A stretch of 64,000 nucleotides of DNA from Schistocerca nitens (Eukaryota > Arthropoda > Insecta > Orthoptera > Acrididae): NCBI RefSeq assembly GCF_023898315.1, contig NC_064622.1:174736178-174800177 (forward strand). The letters run 5' to 3'. Under the pieces are notes generated by a model that worked only from the letters and a program-made list of their open reading frames with translations, searched no databases and had not been told where the DNA came from. Below are positions 32,721 to 43,986 of this stretch, piece after piece. The position numbers were made by a program, and so were the translations under genes. Within the stretch, counting starts at the first letter, position 1, and every line of letters starts with the position of its first letter.

Positions 32721-34879
32721 TTTTTGTTCATCCGCTTACGAGAATATTTGTTGGAGTACCTTGAATTTTGTGCTAACTCCTTTAAGAAATTCAACATAGC
32801 GATTCGGTTATCTCTAAAAAACGTGTCTCTCATTGACTTTCTACAACTTTATAACAGATCAGGCGATTTTCTTATTGCTAACTATTATATAACAAGGCTG
32901 GAGACAATATAAAGTTTGTAAAATACAGCTTTAATTCACAGCATCTGTGGCAGCGCCACACACACACGTGCACAACTCTTTACTAGAATATGGCATAAGT
33001 GCCTGTCCTCGCTCCCCAACATCCTCTCTACCCTGCTGTATCTCAGGGGGGACGACCAACTGGACCGGTCGGCTGATCTTCGCTCAGTCCTGCTGCCGTA
33101 GAATTACGCATCTGATGATTTTGTTCTCTCTGCCATGTCATACCCCTTCCACTGCGGTTGTCTTCCAAAAGTGTCGGGGTCTGTCGTCCTCCAGGAGTAG
33201 AACATCTTGTCCAATTCTAGATATCGAGATTGAGTATAGCAACAAAATATACTCATTTCCTAATCCACCCCAAGTTTCTCGTTGACTTTTGTCTCAGCTG
33301 GAATAGCTTCGCAAGATCGTTCCTATTTTCTGGTTCTGGCCCACATGGAATCGTTAACAGTTTACCTCCATTTAGGAAGTAGGCATTAGTCGTCGGATTG
33401 GTAGTGACGTCACTCACTTCCATAACTTAATTTCATCAATGGTAATAGATGACTGCCAATTTCATAACCAAGGTGGAAGCCATACAAACCATCACAGGCC
33501 GCCAAAATCATTACAGTTCTGTAAGTACGCCGTCGAAAAATGCAGGAACTGTTACTGAACTATAACCAGGCATTTATTTGAGTCACAGCTGGGGGGAAGA
33601 TATACGTGATTAAGGCCGGTTGCGGCTTTTAGGGTCTATCTGCAAATCTAGATTGGTTGGTTAGAGAGTATCAGGTCATATTTGTCACCCTAAACGACTA
33701 CGCTGACTTTAAAAGACTTCGTGGCGATGGGTGTGACACTACCGTGCAACTAGTCACTGTGTCAAATGTCTCGACCTGACTGATAGAAGGTACGTAAGAT
33801 GTGAGGGTTTCAGGTATATCCACTAATTCGTACTAGACAAAGATGGGAATAGAAATGACGCATCTGCGCGTTGAATGAATCAACCTGCCATTCGTAATAA
33901 TTCATTTATTTAAAGTAAGAAGACCGACGGGATATTATTATTATTGCTGTTGTGACCAGGACGTATGACAAAGTGGTTGTTAGCGCTCACTCATTAATGT
34001 CGATAAATTCGTAGAAAAAATAGTGCAATTTACTAATCAAAACCACGTAATAAAATATTCTTAAAAATGTTAATTACACATCAGTTCGTTCACTAATTAG
34101 TCACGTCTGTTACTGACTCTACTAATTATACGGAACTCTACTGGTCACATACTATCAGCGATTTCGACAACAGCGACTCGTTTCAAGAGATTCTACAGAT
34201 AGAGGAAAAAGAAGGTATTTTCAAAACCGTGTGACTGACGTTACATGACATAGTACTGAAATATACAGTGCTTTCCACCTATTGCTATCACTATTCCGAA
34301 ATCAGCGGATCATATATGACGCGTAGACTTCCGTCTACTTAGTACAGCCGATGAAGGTACAATGTTTTCAGTTAATATGCTTTGTACAGGATGCGTACCT
34401 GAAATGGAAAAAAGTATTCAAAGATATACAAAATGAAGAATTTCATAATTTAGTTTTTTCAGTCAGCCTGAAGAACATACTAATTATATCGTTGATGGAG
34501 CTGGGAAGTGCGCCCTATGCATGATTTGCACCACCCACAACGTGAGGCAAATTACGTACGAAAACGTTGTTGCCCTCTGACGAGCGCAGTGGGTGCTCGC
34601 TTCCAAATTGTGGGGGAACTGTTACCCATACTACTTGGGCGTCGCACATTCATGAGTGCAACCGCTGCAACTCGGAACCGTGCATCAAAAGGCTTTGCCC
34701 ATTCTGGAGCAAATGAAGAATACGTCAGCCCTTGTCAGTGGCAGTTGGCTTCACCAGACGCTCTTTCTAGTCAGGCACTCTTCCCCTCAGTGATGCATGG
34801 CCACGGTTTCCAAAGCAAGCTGAACGTCGGATAGTGATGTTGTAGTAGTCCGCCGTTTGAAGGCTCGTTCGATGCGCCT
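32721..34879. other. Unassigned sequence, no gene recognised
   Basis: AT-leaning. The plus frame 34508-34834 (108 codons) has no recognisable features and no repeat partner here. Confidence 0.4.
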
Positions 34880-36580
34880 CATCATGCTAATCTACCCTGC
34901 GAAAGTCTCTCTGTTTCTACAAAACTACTTCATCCTACATCCATCTGAATTTGATTACTATAGTCGGATTTTGACTTATTTCTACATTTTTTACAGCCTT
35001 TCCTCTCGACCCACCTCCTCGAATTACCAAATCGACTGCTGCTTGGCGCTTCAGGATGTACTCTTCAAACAACCCCTTCTTTTAGCCAAGCTGTGCGTTG
35101 AAGCTTTTTGTTCCTTCTCAAGACTTGATTCAGTACTGCTTCATTGGTTACAGCATCTTCCCATCCCATCTACAGCATTCAACGCCACATTTCAAAAGCT
35201 TGCATACTCTTCCTGTCTGTACCGTTTATAGATCGTATTTCCCTTCAATACAAGGCTGCTCTCCAGAAAATACTTTCAGAAAAGACTCCTAACAGTTAAA
35301 TTTATACGAAATGTTTATTTCTCTCTTGCGGGAGATCGTTTCTTGCTATTGCCAGCCACAATTTATGGCTTCTTTACTTCTATCATCATCAGTTATTTCA
35401 CTGGCCAAATAGCAAATCACATCTAGAGCCTCAATTTCTAATCTAATTCTCTCAGCAACAACTGGTTTAATTCGTCTACACTTCATCACCTTTGTTTTAC
35501 TTGCGTTAGTATTCAGTTTATAAGCTGACTTCAGAACAAGTTCTTTGCCATCTGTGCAGGAATTAGAAAGTCATTAGCAAATCTTAATATTCTTGATTTT
35601 GTTCCTTGAACTTTATTTCAATTTTATAATCTCTCTCTGGTTTCCTTTAGTGCTTCCTCAATGCACAGGATGTGGGAGATAAGCTAAAATCCATTATCGG
35701 TTACTATCTCTCTTTCATCTCCTGCCACGTCAATGACTGCATGTGGTTTCTATACAAGTTGTAAATACTATATCCGTCCAAGTATTTCATCCCCTAAAGT
35801 TTCGAATTCCAAAGAGTGTGTTTCAGTCAACACTGACAAACACTTTTTCTGCATCTGCAAATGCTATAAGGTCTTCAGTCTGCTAGGTGAAATAGGCTAA
35901 TGTTACCTCAGTTATTCAGCATTTCCCCAGAACCCAAACTGGTTGTCTCCAGGTTGACTTCTACTAGTGGAGGAGGAGGAGATTAATGTTTAACGTCCCG
36001 TCGACAACGAGGTCATTAGAGACGGAGCGCAAGCTCGGGTAAGGGAAGGATGGGGAAGGAAATCGGCCGTGCCCTTTCAAAGGAACCATCCCGGCATTTG
36101 CCTGAAGTGATTTAGGGAAATCACGGAAAACCTAAATCAGGATGGCCGGAGACGGGATTGAACCGTCGTCCTCCCGAATGCGAGTCCAGTGTGCTAACCA
36201 CTGCGCCACCTCGCTCGGTTGACTTCTACTAGTCATTCCATTATTTTATAGATAACAATAATGCTATTTTGCAACCACGGTGCACTAAACTGCTAGCGAT
36301 AATGTTCACGCCTGTCAGCACCTTCCTTCTTTGATACTGACTTTATAATATTCTTCTTTCAGTCTGAGGGTATTTCGCTTGTCTCGTATATCCTGCATAC
36401 CAGGTTGGTTTTATCACGGTTAGTCCTCACATGGATATTAACAGTTCTGAAGGAATGTCGAGTACCCCTGGCGCCTTGTGACAGTTTATGTCTTTCATTG
36501 CTCTGTCAAAGTCTCCTCGCTGTACTTCTACGCCATCTTGAATTGTGTAAACGACCCGGTGGACATTATATTACCTTTTT
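34880..36580 (-). pseudogene. Old RTE-like LINE (LINE-2-related), interrupted by SINE-D
   Basis: Read on the minus strand, the text follows the RTE-like C-terminal and RT order, as in the 6940-9765 and 44676-45877 copies, but is heavily decayed. The complements of AACTTTATTTCAATTTTATAATCTCTC (KIE..., motif C downstream), CATCATCAGTTATTTCACTGGCCAAATAGC (LGSEITDDD) and CAAATGCTATAAGGTC (KAF) are recognisable. SINE-D sits at 35969-36216. Boundaries are approximate. Confidence 0.6.
35969..36216 (-). mobile_element. SINE-D with 17-bp target-site duplication
   Basis: Direct repeats GGTTGACTTCTACTAGT at 35952-35968 and 36217-36233. The minus strand has A box GAGCGAGGTGGCGCAGTGG and B box GGTTCAATCCCGTC, then a body with GATTTCCCTAAATCACTTCAGG and CCTTTGAAAGGGCACGG, and a 3' end with GGGACGTTAAAC. 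Confidence 0.93.
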
Positions 36581-36961
36581 ATAGACTGCACTTCATTTAG
36601 AAGAGCGGAATGTTTATTTTGTGACCGCGACCTATGCCACCTACGTGAAACTTCAGTACAGGCAACTCCTTTTTAGTCGCTCGATCGTTTACACAAATGC
36701 TGAAATGATCCACTACAGCATAAAACTTGATGCGGTGGGAATGTGTGCTATTATAACGATTAAGGTAACATAGTTCTGATGAAATCAGCTCTATCTTCGG
36801 ATTTGTTCTCTTCTCATGGCTGCTCTGTGCAAGCTATTCTCGCACATAAATCTGATTCACAGTCAAACCAAACAAGAGTACTGATCGGCTTTCTCGTGAG
36901 CGTTATCGTGATACTACTGGGTCAGCTAATGCTTTGCGACAAGTATGTGCGCTTGTAAGTT
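36581..36961. other. Unassigned sequence
   Basis: No gene or repeat recognised. Confidence 0.4.
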
Positions 36962-36971
36962 TATAACACAT

Positions 36972-37235
36972 ACGATGATGGTGAAGTCACACACTCCTTG
37001 ACAGAGCGTAGGGGAAGATGCGGGAGACCCGCACCGCAGTACTAGGCTAGGTCCTAGCGGAGGTGGTTTGCCATTGCCTTCCCCCAGCCGTAATGGGGAT
37101 GAATGATGATGATTAAGACGACACAATACCCAATCATCTCGAGGCAGGTGAAAATCCCTGACCCCTTTGGGAATCGAACCCGGGACACCGTGTTCCGGAA
37201 ACGAAAACGCTACCGCGAGACCGCGAGCTGCGGAC
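36972..37235 (-). mobile_element. SINE-C-type tRNA-derived SINE, long variant
   Basis: Direct repeats TATAACACAT at 36962-36971 and 37236-37245. On the minus strand a tRNA-like head (TCGCGGTAGCG, B box GGGTTCGATTCCC) is followed by GATTTTCACCTGCCTCGAGATG and GTGTCGTCTTAATCATCATC. The end part is ACTGCGGTGCGGGTCTCCCGC, with GGCAATGGCAAACCACC. Confidence 0.85.
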
Positions 37236-37245
37236 TATAACACAT

Positions 37246-38339
37246 GTGAATAGGTGTAAATTCTTCACTGAACCGTTCTTTGCTCTATTACGCGACACAC
37301 TCCTATATACATCGCCAAATAATAAGCTCAGTTCAGCCTTCTGACTTCAAGCCACACTCCAACCTCCGAGGAGGGAGGCAGGCTTCTGTTATTCTTCATC
37401 GGGCGAATCCTAACACTCTCTCTTCTCGCTGCAACCACCAGCGGTCGCGCGCCAAAGAAACAAATTCGACTATAACTGTGGTCTATCGCACTGCGAATGT
37501 AGCTCTGAGATATGAAGTTGTCACTACAATTCGTGAGTAATTAATTAACTGCATCATTTTTAATTGTTTACTCTGTAGCATATGAACTGCCTGTTGATGT
37601 TTATGATACTGCAAATGTCATTTTTTTAGCAACGGTTTATGTTTGTAGCATTTAGTCTGACTGAAAAGGGAAATGCAAGTGAAATAATTTGTGACATGCA
37701 GTATATGGTCTTCAGCTCTGAATCTCATATCTTTATGCTGAACCGCGCCTCCATCCGTCCTCTATACTGAGGCGATAGTTTCTGGAGCCTGCTAATAATG
37801 CGCACTGTTTTAAATGCATCACGGCGTCGAACAGTGGTTGAATACATCGCTCCCTTCATGGTAATATCACTATAGATTTTCGTTGCCGTAATTTTTGTGG
37901 GAAGATGATTGAATAAAGAAGAAACCCACATTCAACCGTTATTTTGAGTTGTAAATTATTATTGCTCACTTTGCTTCTCAAAACCAAATGTTAACGTACA
38001 AAACTACTTCCGACTGCACGGTCTTGATCAATCATGTTACACTTTGTCCAACATTGAAATATCTTCTGTACGTCTTTCATTATTTTACCTGTAATAGTCA
38101 ACTCTATTTTGCACCCTCGACATCCTGTCCTAACTACTAATTCTGTCGTTTCGTCCCACGACCCCTCACATCCATATCCAACTGCGTCCTCTCACTGCTG
38201 GAGGCCAACTCGCAGTGACGTGGCGTAACTTCAGTCGGATGCTCCCACCTACGTTCCATGCTGTAATCACATGAATGGAATGGGAAGAATGATTATCGCT
38301 AGACGTCTGTATTGCCTCTAATTTTTCGAGTATTATCGT
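37246..38339. other. Unassigned sequence
   Basis: No gene recognised. Confidence 0.4.
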
Positions 38340-38489
38340 TGTGGTCAATTCGCGAGACTCACCTCGGAGGAAGTAGTATGGTGTCCGATTCTTACGAGAA
38401 CGTACTCTCTCAGAAGTTCAGTAGTAAACCATTCCGTGATAAACAACGTTTCTTTTGTAGTATCTGGCAATAGAGGTTGTTGAGCATGT

Positions 38490-38727
38490 AAATGGAAATG
38501 CCGTGTGGCTAGGGTCTCCCGTCGGGTCGACCGTTCGCCTGGTGCAAGCCTTTCGAGTTGACGCCACTTCGGCGACTTGCGTGTCGATGGCGATGAAATG
38601 ATAATGATAAGGACAACACAGCACCCAGTCCCTGAGCGGAGAAAATCTCCGACTCAGCCGGGAATCGAACCCGGGCCGTTAGGTATGACATTGCGCCGCG
38701 CTGACCACTCAGCTACCAGGGCCGGAC
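38490..38727 (-). mobile_element. SINE-C inside LINE-3
   Basis: Imperfect target-site duplication TTGAGCATGT (38480-38489) and TTGATCATGT (38728-38737). The minus strand has a tRNA-like head with B box GGGTTCGATTCCCGG, then GGAGATTTTCTCCGCTCAGGGACTG, and a 3' end GGCATTTCCATTT. Confidence 0.85.
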
Positions 38728-39204
38728 ATTGATCATGTCTGTAACGCTCGCTTGCCGACTAAACTGTCCTATGACGAAACGCACTGCTCTTTTTTGCGTT
38801 TTCTCTATCTATAATATTAGTCCTACCGGGTAAGGCTCCCAGAGTGCTGAGCAATACTCAAGAATCGGTATAACAAGTGTTTCGTAACCCACTTCATTCG
38901 TGGATGGCTACATTTCCTTGAGATTCTGCCTATGAACCTCAGTCCACCATCTGCTTTTGCTAGTGTTTATTTTAGGTGGTCGTTCCTCTTAAGGTCGCTT
39001 CGGATGGTTATTCATAGATATTTTTCCGAGGGTACTCTTTCCAGCAGTTTTTCATGAATGCTGTAGTTGTACTGTAATGGGTAGCGCAATATGTTACATT
39101 TACTTACGTTCAGGGTGAACTGCCATCCCTACTTCGTTCATTAATCCTGTACATGTCTCTTTGCAGATCGCTACAGTCCTCTACAGGTACTACCTTCTTC
39201 AACA

Positions 39205-39421
39205 AAAAAATGGTTCAAATGGCTCTGAGCACTATGGGACTCAACTGCTGTGGTCATAAGTCCCCTAGAACTTAGAACTACTTAAACCTAACTAACCTAA
39301 GGACAGCACACAACACCCAGCCATCACGAGGCAGAGAAAATCCCTGACCCCGCCGGGAATCGAACCCGGGAACCCGGGCGTGGGAAGCGAGAACGCTACC
39401 GCACGACCACGAGATGCGGGC
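39205..39421 (-). mobile_element. Chimeric SINE: SINE-C head joined to SINE-B tail
   Basis: Direct repeats CCTTCTTCAACA at 39193-39204 and 39422-39433. The right portion (39320-39421) is a SINE-C-like tRNA head (GGGTTCGATTCCCGGCGGGGTCAGGG on the minus strand). The left portion (39205-39310) is the SINE-B body and 3' end (AACCTAACTAACCTAAGGACA, GGTTCAAATGGCTCTGAG). One duplication surrounds the whole unit, so it moved as a single chimeric element. Confidence 0.9.
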
Positions 39422-39479
39422 CCTTCTTCAACATAATCGTACCATCTGCAAATAGTTTTATGGAGCTTCCACCATTTTT

Positions 39480-39482
<3 letters not shown>

Positions 39483-39538
<56 letters not shown>
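39483..39538. repeat. (TA)n microsatellite, about 27 units
   Basis: Uninterrupted TA dinucleotide array within the decayed LINE-3 RT, next to its motif C remnant. Confidence 0.95.
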
Positions 39539-39540
<2 letters not shown>

Positions 39541-39972
39541 AAACAGTAACGGTCCTATGCACTTCCTTGAGGTACTCCGGAAATTACTTTTATACCTTTA
39601 GATTTCGTTCCGTTAAGAGCGACATGATGAGTTCTCTCTGCAAAGAAGTCTTGAATCCAGTCACAAATGTGGTTTTTTTTTCATTAAACAGCAGTTCAGC
39701 ACGGTGTCAGACGCCTTCCTGAAATCTAGGAACGCCGCATCAAGATGTGCTCTGTTGTCTGCAGCACTGTGGATCTCATTGAGAAAACTGAGCTTCGTCA
39801 GATCTCCGTTTTCGGTATGCATGCTGATTTTTATGGAGGAGAATTTCGCTCTCCAAAATCATCATAATAAGTGAGCATTAAACGTATTCCAGAATTCTAC
39901 AACGGACTGATGTCAGAAATATAGGCCTACGACTATGTGCTTCTGTCCCATGATCTTTCTTGAAAACGGGAA

Positions 39973-40210
39973 TGGACTGGGTTGAGCTGGGGGAAGAGAC
40001 CAAACAGCGAGGTCATCGGTCTCATCAGATTACGGGAGGATGCGGAAGGAAGTCGGCCGTGTCCTCTCAAATGAACCATCCCGGCATTTGCCTGAAGCGA
40101 TTTAGGGAAATCACAAAAAACCTAAATCAGGATGGCCGGACGCGGTATTTAACCGTCGTCCTCGTGAATGCGAGTCCGGTGTGCTAACCACTGCTCCACG
40201 TCGCTCGGTC
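39973..40210 (-). mobile_element. SINE-D inside LINE-3
   Basis: Direct repeats AAACGGGAA at 39964-39972 and 40211-40219. Same structure as the 35969 copy, including GATTTCCCTAAATCGCTTCAGG on the minus strand and the GAGCGACGTGGAGCAGTGG head. Confidence 0.9.
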
Positions 40211-40440
40211 AAACGGGAAAGACCTGCTTTTTCATCCAGTCGCTAGGTACCCCTCGTTGCTCCAGTGAAAAACGATAATGTGCTGCTAGTAGAGAAACAA
40301 GTTATTTAGTTTTATCCCTGCAGAATTCTACAGGTATCTCATTTGGCCCTGACACCTTTCCACCATTAAGCGTCTGTATTTCTTTTTCTGTTCCACGGTC
40401 GCTTATTTCAATAATCTGTGCATTCAGTATAATGTGAGAT

Positions 40441-40619
40441 GACATCTCAGGCGTTCGAGGACACGGTCACCTTGCACTACCGATACATATAACGATATGT
40501 AGCTTGTAACTTGGGATTTGGGCTATCTCCTTCGGTTTGCCAGCCGGAGGTTTTAATCGCTACAGCATAGCACTCAGTTCTTTTTCTCCAGTTGTACGAA
40601 TGTAATCGAGAGCACCATT
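40441..40619. other. Unassigned sequence
   Basis: Nothing recognised. Confidence 0.4.
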
Positions 40620-40900
40620 TCCTCCCGCCTGCCGGCTCCTGGTGCCTGTGGGGAGCCTGCAAGCTGCGCGCCGGGCGTCCGTGCAGCCCCGAGGCCGCCT
40701 TGAGGCCGGCCGTGTTTTGACAGCAGCGCCCCCACCCCGCACCCCCGCACCCAGCAGCCGGCACCCTCGCGACGAGTCGCTACGTATTAGCATTGCAGAT
40801 GGCGTGAGTCACGCGGATCTGCCCGCTAATGCAGTCCGCGCCTGCAGATACTCCTCCCAGCCGGTATCCGGCATACCCGTGACGTCAGCGGAAACTCTGC
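40620..40900. other. CpG/GC-rich patch
   Basis: GC-rich block with GCCGCCTTGAGGCCGGCCG and CCCCCACCCCGCACCCCCGCACCC. Frames on both strands stay open because of composition. No coding domain recognised. Confidence 0.45.
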
Positions 40901-41114
40901 ACCATGTTTACAGCGATAAGCTCCGAGGTGCTGCTGATCTGTAATTGAAGGGGTGGGAATGGGTTCTCAGACGTATCTCTGTCGATAAAATTTGCAACTT
41001 GTAAGGTTCCTGTAAAGTTCAGAAGTGGGATTTGTGAAAGTAAATCGAGACGTGCCCTGAACTGAAAAATTAGCCCTCTCATACAAAGAGTTTCGATCCA
41101 CGAATCAAACTTTA

Positions 41115-41550
41115 GGGGGGTAGGACGTCAAACGGACCAACCTGGAGCAGGAGAGGCATCACAGGACATTTTAATTTGCACTTTCTACACTTTTACAAAT
41201 AAGTTCACAAAATTTTGTCAGCATGACCAGGAAGAATTCAGGATTCACTCTCATAGCAGTGGAAGTTCAAAATATAACAAAATAATTTATTTTTTTTAAT
41301 GTGAAATTTCATCATTTTTTCGCATACTGTTCGCTGCATTTGTTGCTATATGTATACTTTTCTTCATAAGTAAGAGAGAGTCTTCGATAAATTTTGAACT
41401 TCCACTGCTATTAGTGTGAATTCTGAATTCTTCCCGGTCATGCTGACAAAGTTTTATGGACTTATTTGTAAAAGTATAGACAGTGAAATTTAAAATGTCC
41501 TGTTGTGCCTCTTCGGCTCCACGTTGGCTCCTTTGACGTCCTGGCCCCCC
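41115..41550. mobile_element. Fold-back DNA element with 160-bp inverted repeats and TTA flanks
   Basis: Left arm 41115-41274 (starting GGGGGGTAGGACGTCAAA) is the approximate reverse complement of 41391-41550 (ending TTTGACGTCCTGGCCCCCC). The loop is about 116 bp and AT-rich. The arms share long blocks such as TTGTCAGCATGACC and AGCAGTGGAAGTTCAAAAT. Both ends are next to TTA (41112-41114 and 41551-41553), consistent with a 3-bp target duplication. No coding sequence. A non-autonomous element; superfamily not determined. Confidence 0.8.
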
Positions 41551-41553
41551 TTA

Positions 41554-42560
41554 ATAACGCGATCTGACTGAAAGAAAAGTCGGAGAAATTCAAAGCAACA
41601 GAAAACACTTACATTAGGAGCGCAATCGTTCACAGTGGGCACAGCAACAAGGAAATGAATAGGAATTAAATTTAAGTGCATGTGAGAAGTCATATCTAGT
41701 ATCTCACTAAACAAGAAAATGTGTATGCGATGTGGCCTGTAGCCAGCTGCAGTGCAGATGGGGATGTGAGCCCCGGAATTGGATAATAACATTCAAACCC
41801 AAGGGACGCTTAAAAAAAAAAAATACGATGAAGCTTGATGCAGATGTGTTGCGCAGTGTCGCTAGTATGTTCGTCGGTTGCGCCACGTCCTACGTTTCAG
41901 TTCTAAGCTCATAGTGAGCAAATAAAGATAAATAAAGATGCCTAGAACAATAGTCACCTCACATGTGTGAAGCGCCTATTGTCATTCGCCTTGAATTTCC
42001 GCCTGATGTCATGCAACCCACACAATATACCTGCCATGCATTACAGTAAAGCATATCGTTGTTGCAGGAACTCGTCATAGTTGCAACAAAAACCTTCATG
42101 TAGAGTTTTCGATGGGAAGAGTTTGATCATCCACCAAACAGCCCATACATGGCTCCATCTGATTTTCACCTGTTTGCTCACATTAATTGTTGGCTATATG
42201 ATCACAGAATTTTGGCACAGACAACGAGCTGTAGACCAGTGTGGAGAATTGGTGGAAAGCGAGGGCTCCTAATTCCTCTCACGAGAGTATTGCAAAGGTC
42301 CTACAACACTACGGCAAACGTCTAAGTCGGAGCAGTCATTATGTAGAGATGTAGCAGGAACGTGTAGCTAAATTTAGCAAATAAAATAGTTTTTCACTGT
42401 GGTTCGCATTTCGAGATCGATCGAAAGTTGAAAAGGAAATAGTCCTTACATGATGTGTCGAACACGTACGGTTTCTGTAGAATGAGGTAAAGCAATCCTG
42501 CCTGTGAACACAAAAACATACCTTTCTGACTGAAAATAATGCAAAGAACGAAACAGATAA
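41554..42560. other. Unassigned sequence
   Basis: Includes an A run at 41812-41822. No gene recognised. Confidence 0.4.
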
Positions 42561-42562
42561 TA

Positions 42563-43984
42563 CACTCCTGGAAATTGAAATAAGAACACCGTGAATTCAT
42601 TGTCCCAGGAAGGGGAAACTTTATTGACACATTCCTGGGGTCAGATACATCACATGATCACACTGACAGAACCACAGGCACATAGACACAGGCAACAGAG
42701 CATGCACAATGTCGGCACTAGTACAGTGTATATCCACCTTTCGCAGCAATGCAGGCTGCTATTCTCCCATGGAGACGATCGTAGAGATGCTGGATGTAGT
42801 CCTGTGGAACGGCTTGCCATGCCATTTCCACCTGGCGCCTCAGTTGGACCAGCGTTCGTGCTGGACGTGCAGACCGCGTGAGACGACGCTTCATCCAGTC
42901 CCAAACATGCTCAATGGGGGACAGATCCGGAGATCTTGCTGGCCAGGGTAGTTGACTTACACCTTCTAGAGCACGTTGGGTGGCACGGGATACATGCGGA
43001 CGTGCATTGTCCTGTTGGAACAGCAAGTTCCCTTGCCGGTCTAGGAATGGTAGAACGATGGGTTCGATGACGGTTTGGATGTACCGTGCACTATTCAGTG
43101 TCCCCTCGACGATCACCAGTGGTGTACGGCCAGTGTAGGAGATCGCTCCCCACACCATGATGCCGGGTGTTGGCCCTGTGTGCCTCGGTCGTATGCAGTC
43201 CTGATTGTGGCGCTCACCTGCACGGCGCCAAACACGCATACGACCATCATTGGCACCAAGGCAGAAGCGACTCTCATCGCTGAAGACGACACGTCTCCAT
43301 TCGTCCCTCCATTCACGCCTGTCGCGACACCACTGGAGGCGGGCTGCACGATGTTGGGGCGTGAGCGGAAGACGGCCTAACGGTGTGCGGGACCGTAGCC
43401 CAGCTTCATGGAGACGGTTGCGAATGGTCCTCGCCGATACCCCAGGAGCAACAGTGTCCCTAATTTGCTGGGAAGTGGCGGTGCGGTCCCCTACGGCACT
43501 GCGTAGGATCCTACGGTCTTGGCGTGCATCCGTGCGTCGCTGCGGTCCGGTCCCAGGTCGACGGGCACGTGCACCTTCCGCCGACCACTGGCGACAACAT
43601 CGATGTACTGTGGAGACCTCACGCCCCACGTGTTGAGCAATTCGGCGGTACGTCCACCCGGCCTCCCGCATGCCCACTATACGCCCTCGCTCAAAGTCCG
43701 TCAACTGCACATACGGTTCACGTCCACGCTGTCGCGGCATGCTACCAGTGTTAAAGACTGCGATGGAGCTCCGTATGCCACGGCAAACTGGCTGACACTG
43801 ACGGCGGCGGTGCACAAATGCTGCGCAGCTAGCGCCATTCGACGGCCAACACCGCGGTTCCTGGTGTGTCCGCTGTGCCGTGCGTGTGATCATTGCTTGT
43901 ACAGCCCTCTCGCAGTGTCCGGAGCAAGTATGGTGGGTCTGACACACCGGTGTCAATGTGTTCTTTTTTCCATTTCCAGGAGCG
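42563..43984 (-). mobile_element. Complete Tc1-like transposon with intact transposase
   Basis: Inverted termini CACTCCTGGAAATTGAAATAAGAACAC (42563-42589) and the reverse complement of 43958-43984, 24 of 27 positions alike, flanked by TA at 42561-42562 and 43985-43986. Length is 1422 bp with a single uninterrupted transposase gene on the minus strand. It is the best-preserved element in the window and a candidate autonomous copy. Confidence 0.93.
42718..43740 (-). CDS. Tc1-like transposase, intact, D-D-32-E spacing
   Basis: A 340-residue transposase that would bind the terminal repeats and cut and paste the element in the nucleus. Residues about 10-60 (ERGRIVGMREAGWTYRRIAQ) form a helix-turn-helix, and a second one is likely at 68-112. 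The catalytic core has D155 in VFSDESRF, D244 in FQQDNARPH and E277 in SPIEHVW. I count 32 residues between D244 and E277, against the 34 usual for Tc1 and found in the 18.2-kb relative. VMVWGAISY lies at 195-202. The frame is open upstream to 44052, but that extension runs through the terminal repeat. I therefore chose the ATG at 43740, which gives MPRQRGREPY, a typical start for such proteins. The length is normal for the family. No stop or frameshift. Confidence 0.9.
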   Translation of the reverse strand: MPRQRGREPYVQLTDFERGRIVGMREAGWTYRRIAQHVGREVSTVHRCCRQWSAEGARARRPGTGPQRRTDARQDRRILRSAVGDRTATSQQIRDTVAPGVSARTIRNRLHEAGLRSRTPLGRLPLTPQHRAARLQWCRDRREWRDEWRRVVFSDESRFCLGANDGRMRVWRRAGERHNQDCIRPRHTGPTPGIMVWGAISYTGRTPLVIVEGTLNSARYIQTVIEPIVLPFLDRQGNLLFQQDNARPHVSRATQRALEGVSQLPWPARSPDLSPIEHVWDWMKRRLTRSARPARTLVQLRRQVEMAWQAVPQDYIQHLYDRLHGRIAACIAAKGGYTLY

Positions 43985-43986
43985 TA

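Larger units (their letters stand above)
38340..40440 (-). pseudogene. LINE-3 copy, old, hosting three SINEs and a TA microsatellite
   Basis: Minus strand. The 3' coding part lies at 38340-38480 and resumes after a SINE at about 38728 with the GTCCTATGACGAAACGCACTGC block found in other LINE-3 copies. RT text follows: LEYCS-like near 38860, LNVSKCN near 39100, and NGGSSIKLFADG, a degraded motif C, at 39430-39480. The segment beyond the (TA)n array gives the motif B/linker, then FLDFRKAS-like sequence near 39720 (complement of CCTGAAATCTAGGAA). A last segment, after SINE-D, runs to about 40440. Many stops. Confidence 0.7.

Noticed and set aside
39483..39538. Possible promoter TATA cluster
   Set aside because: It is a plain TA microsatellite inside a dead LINE.
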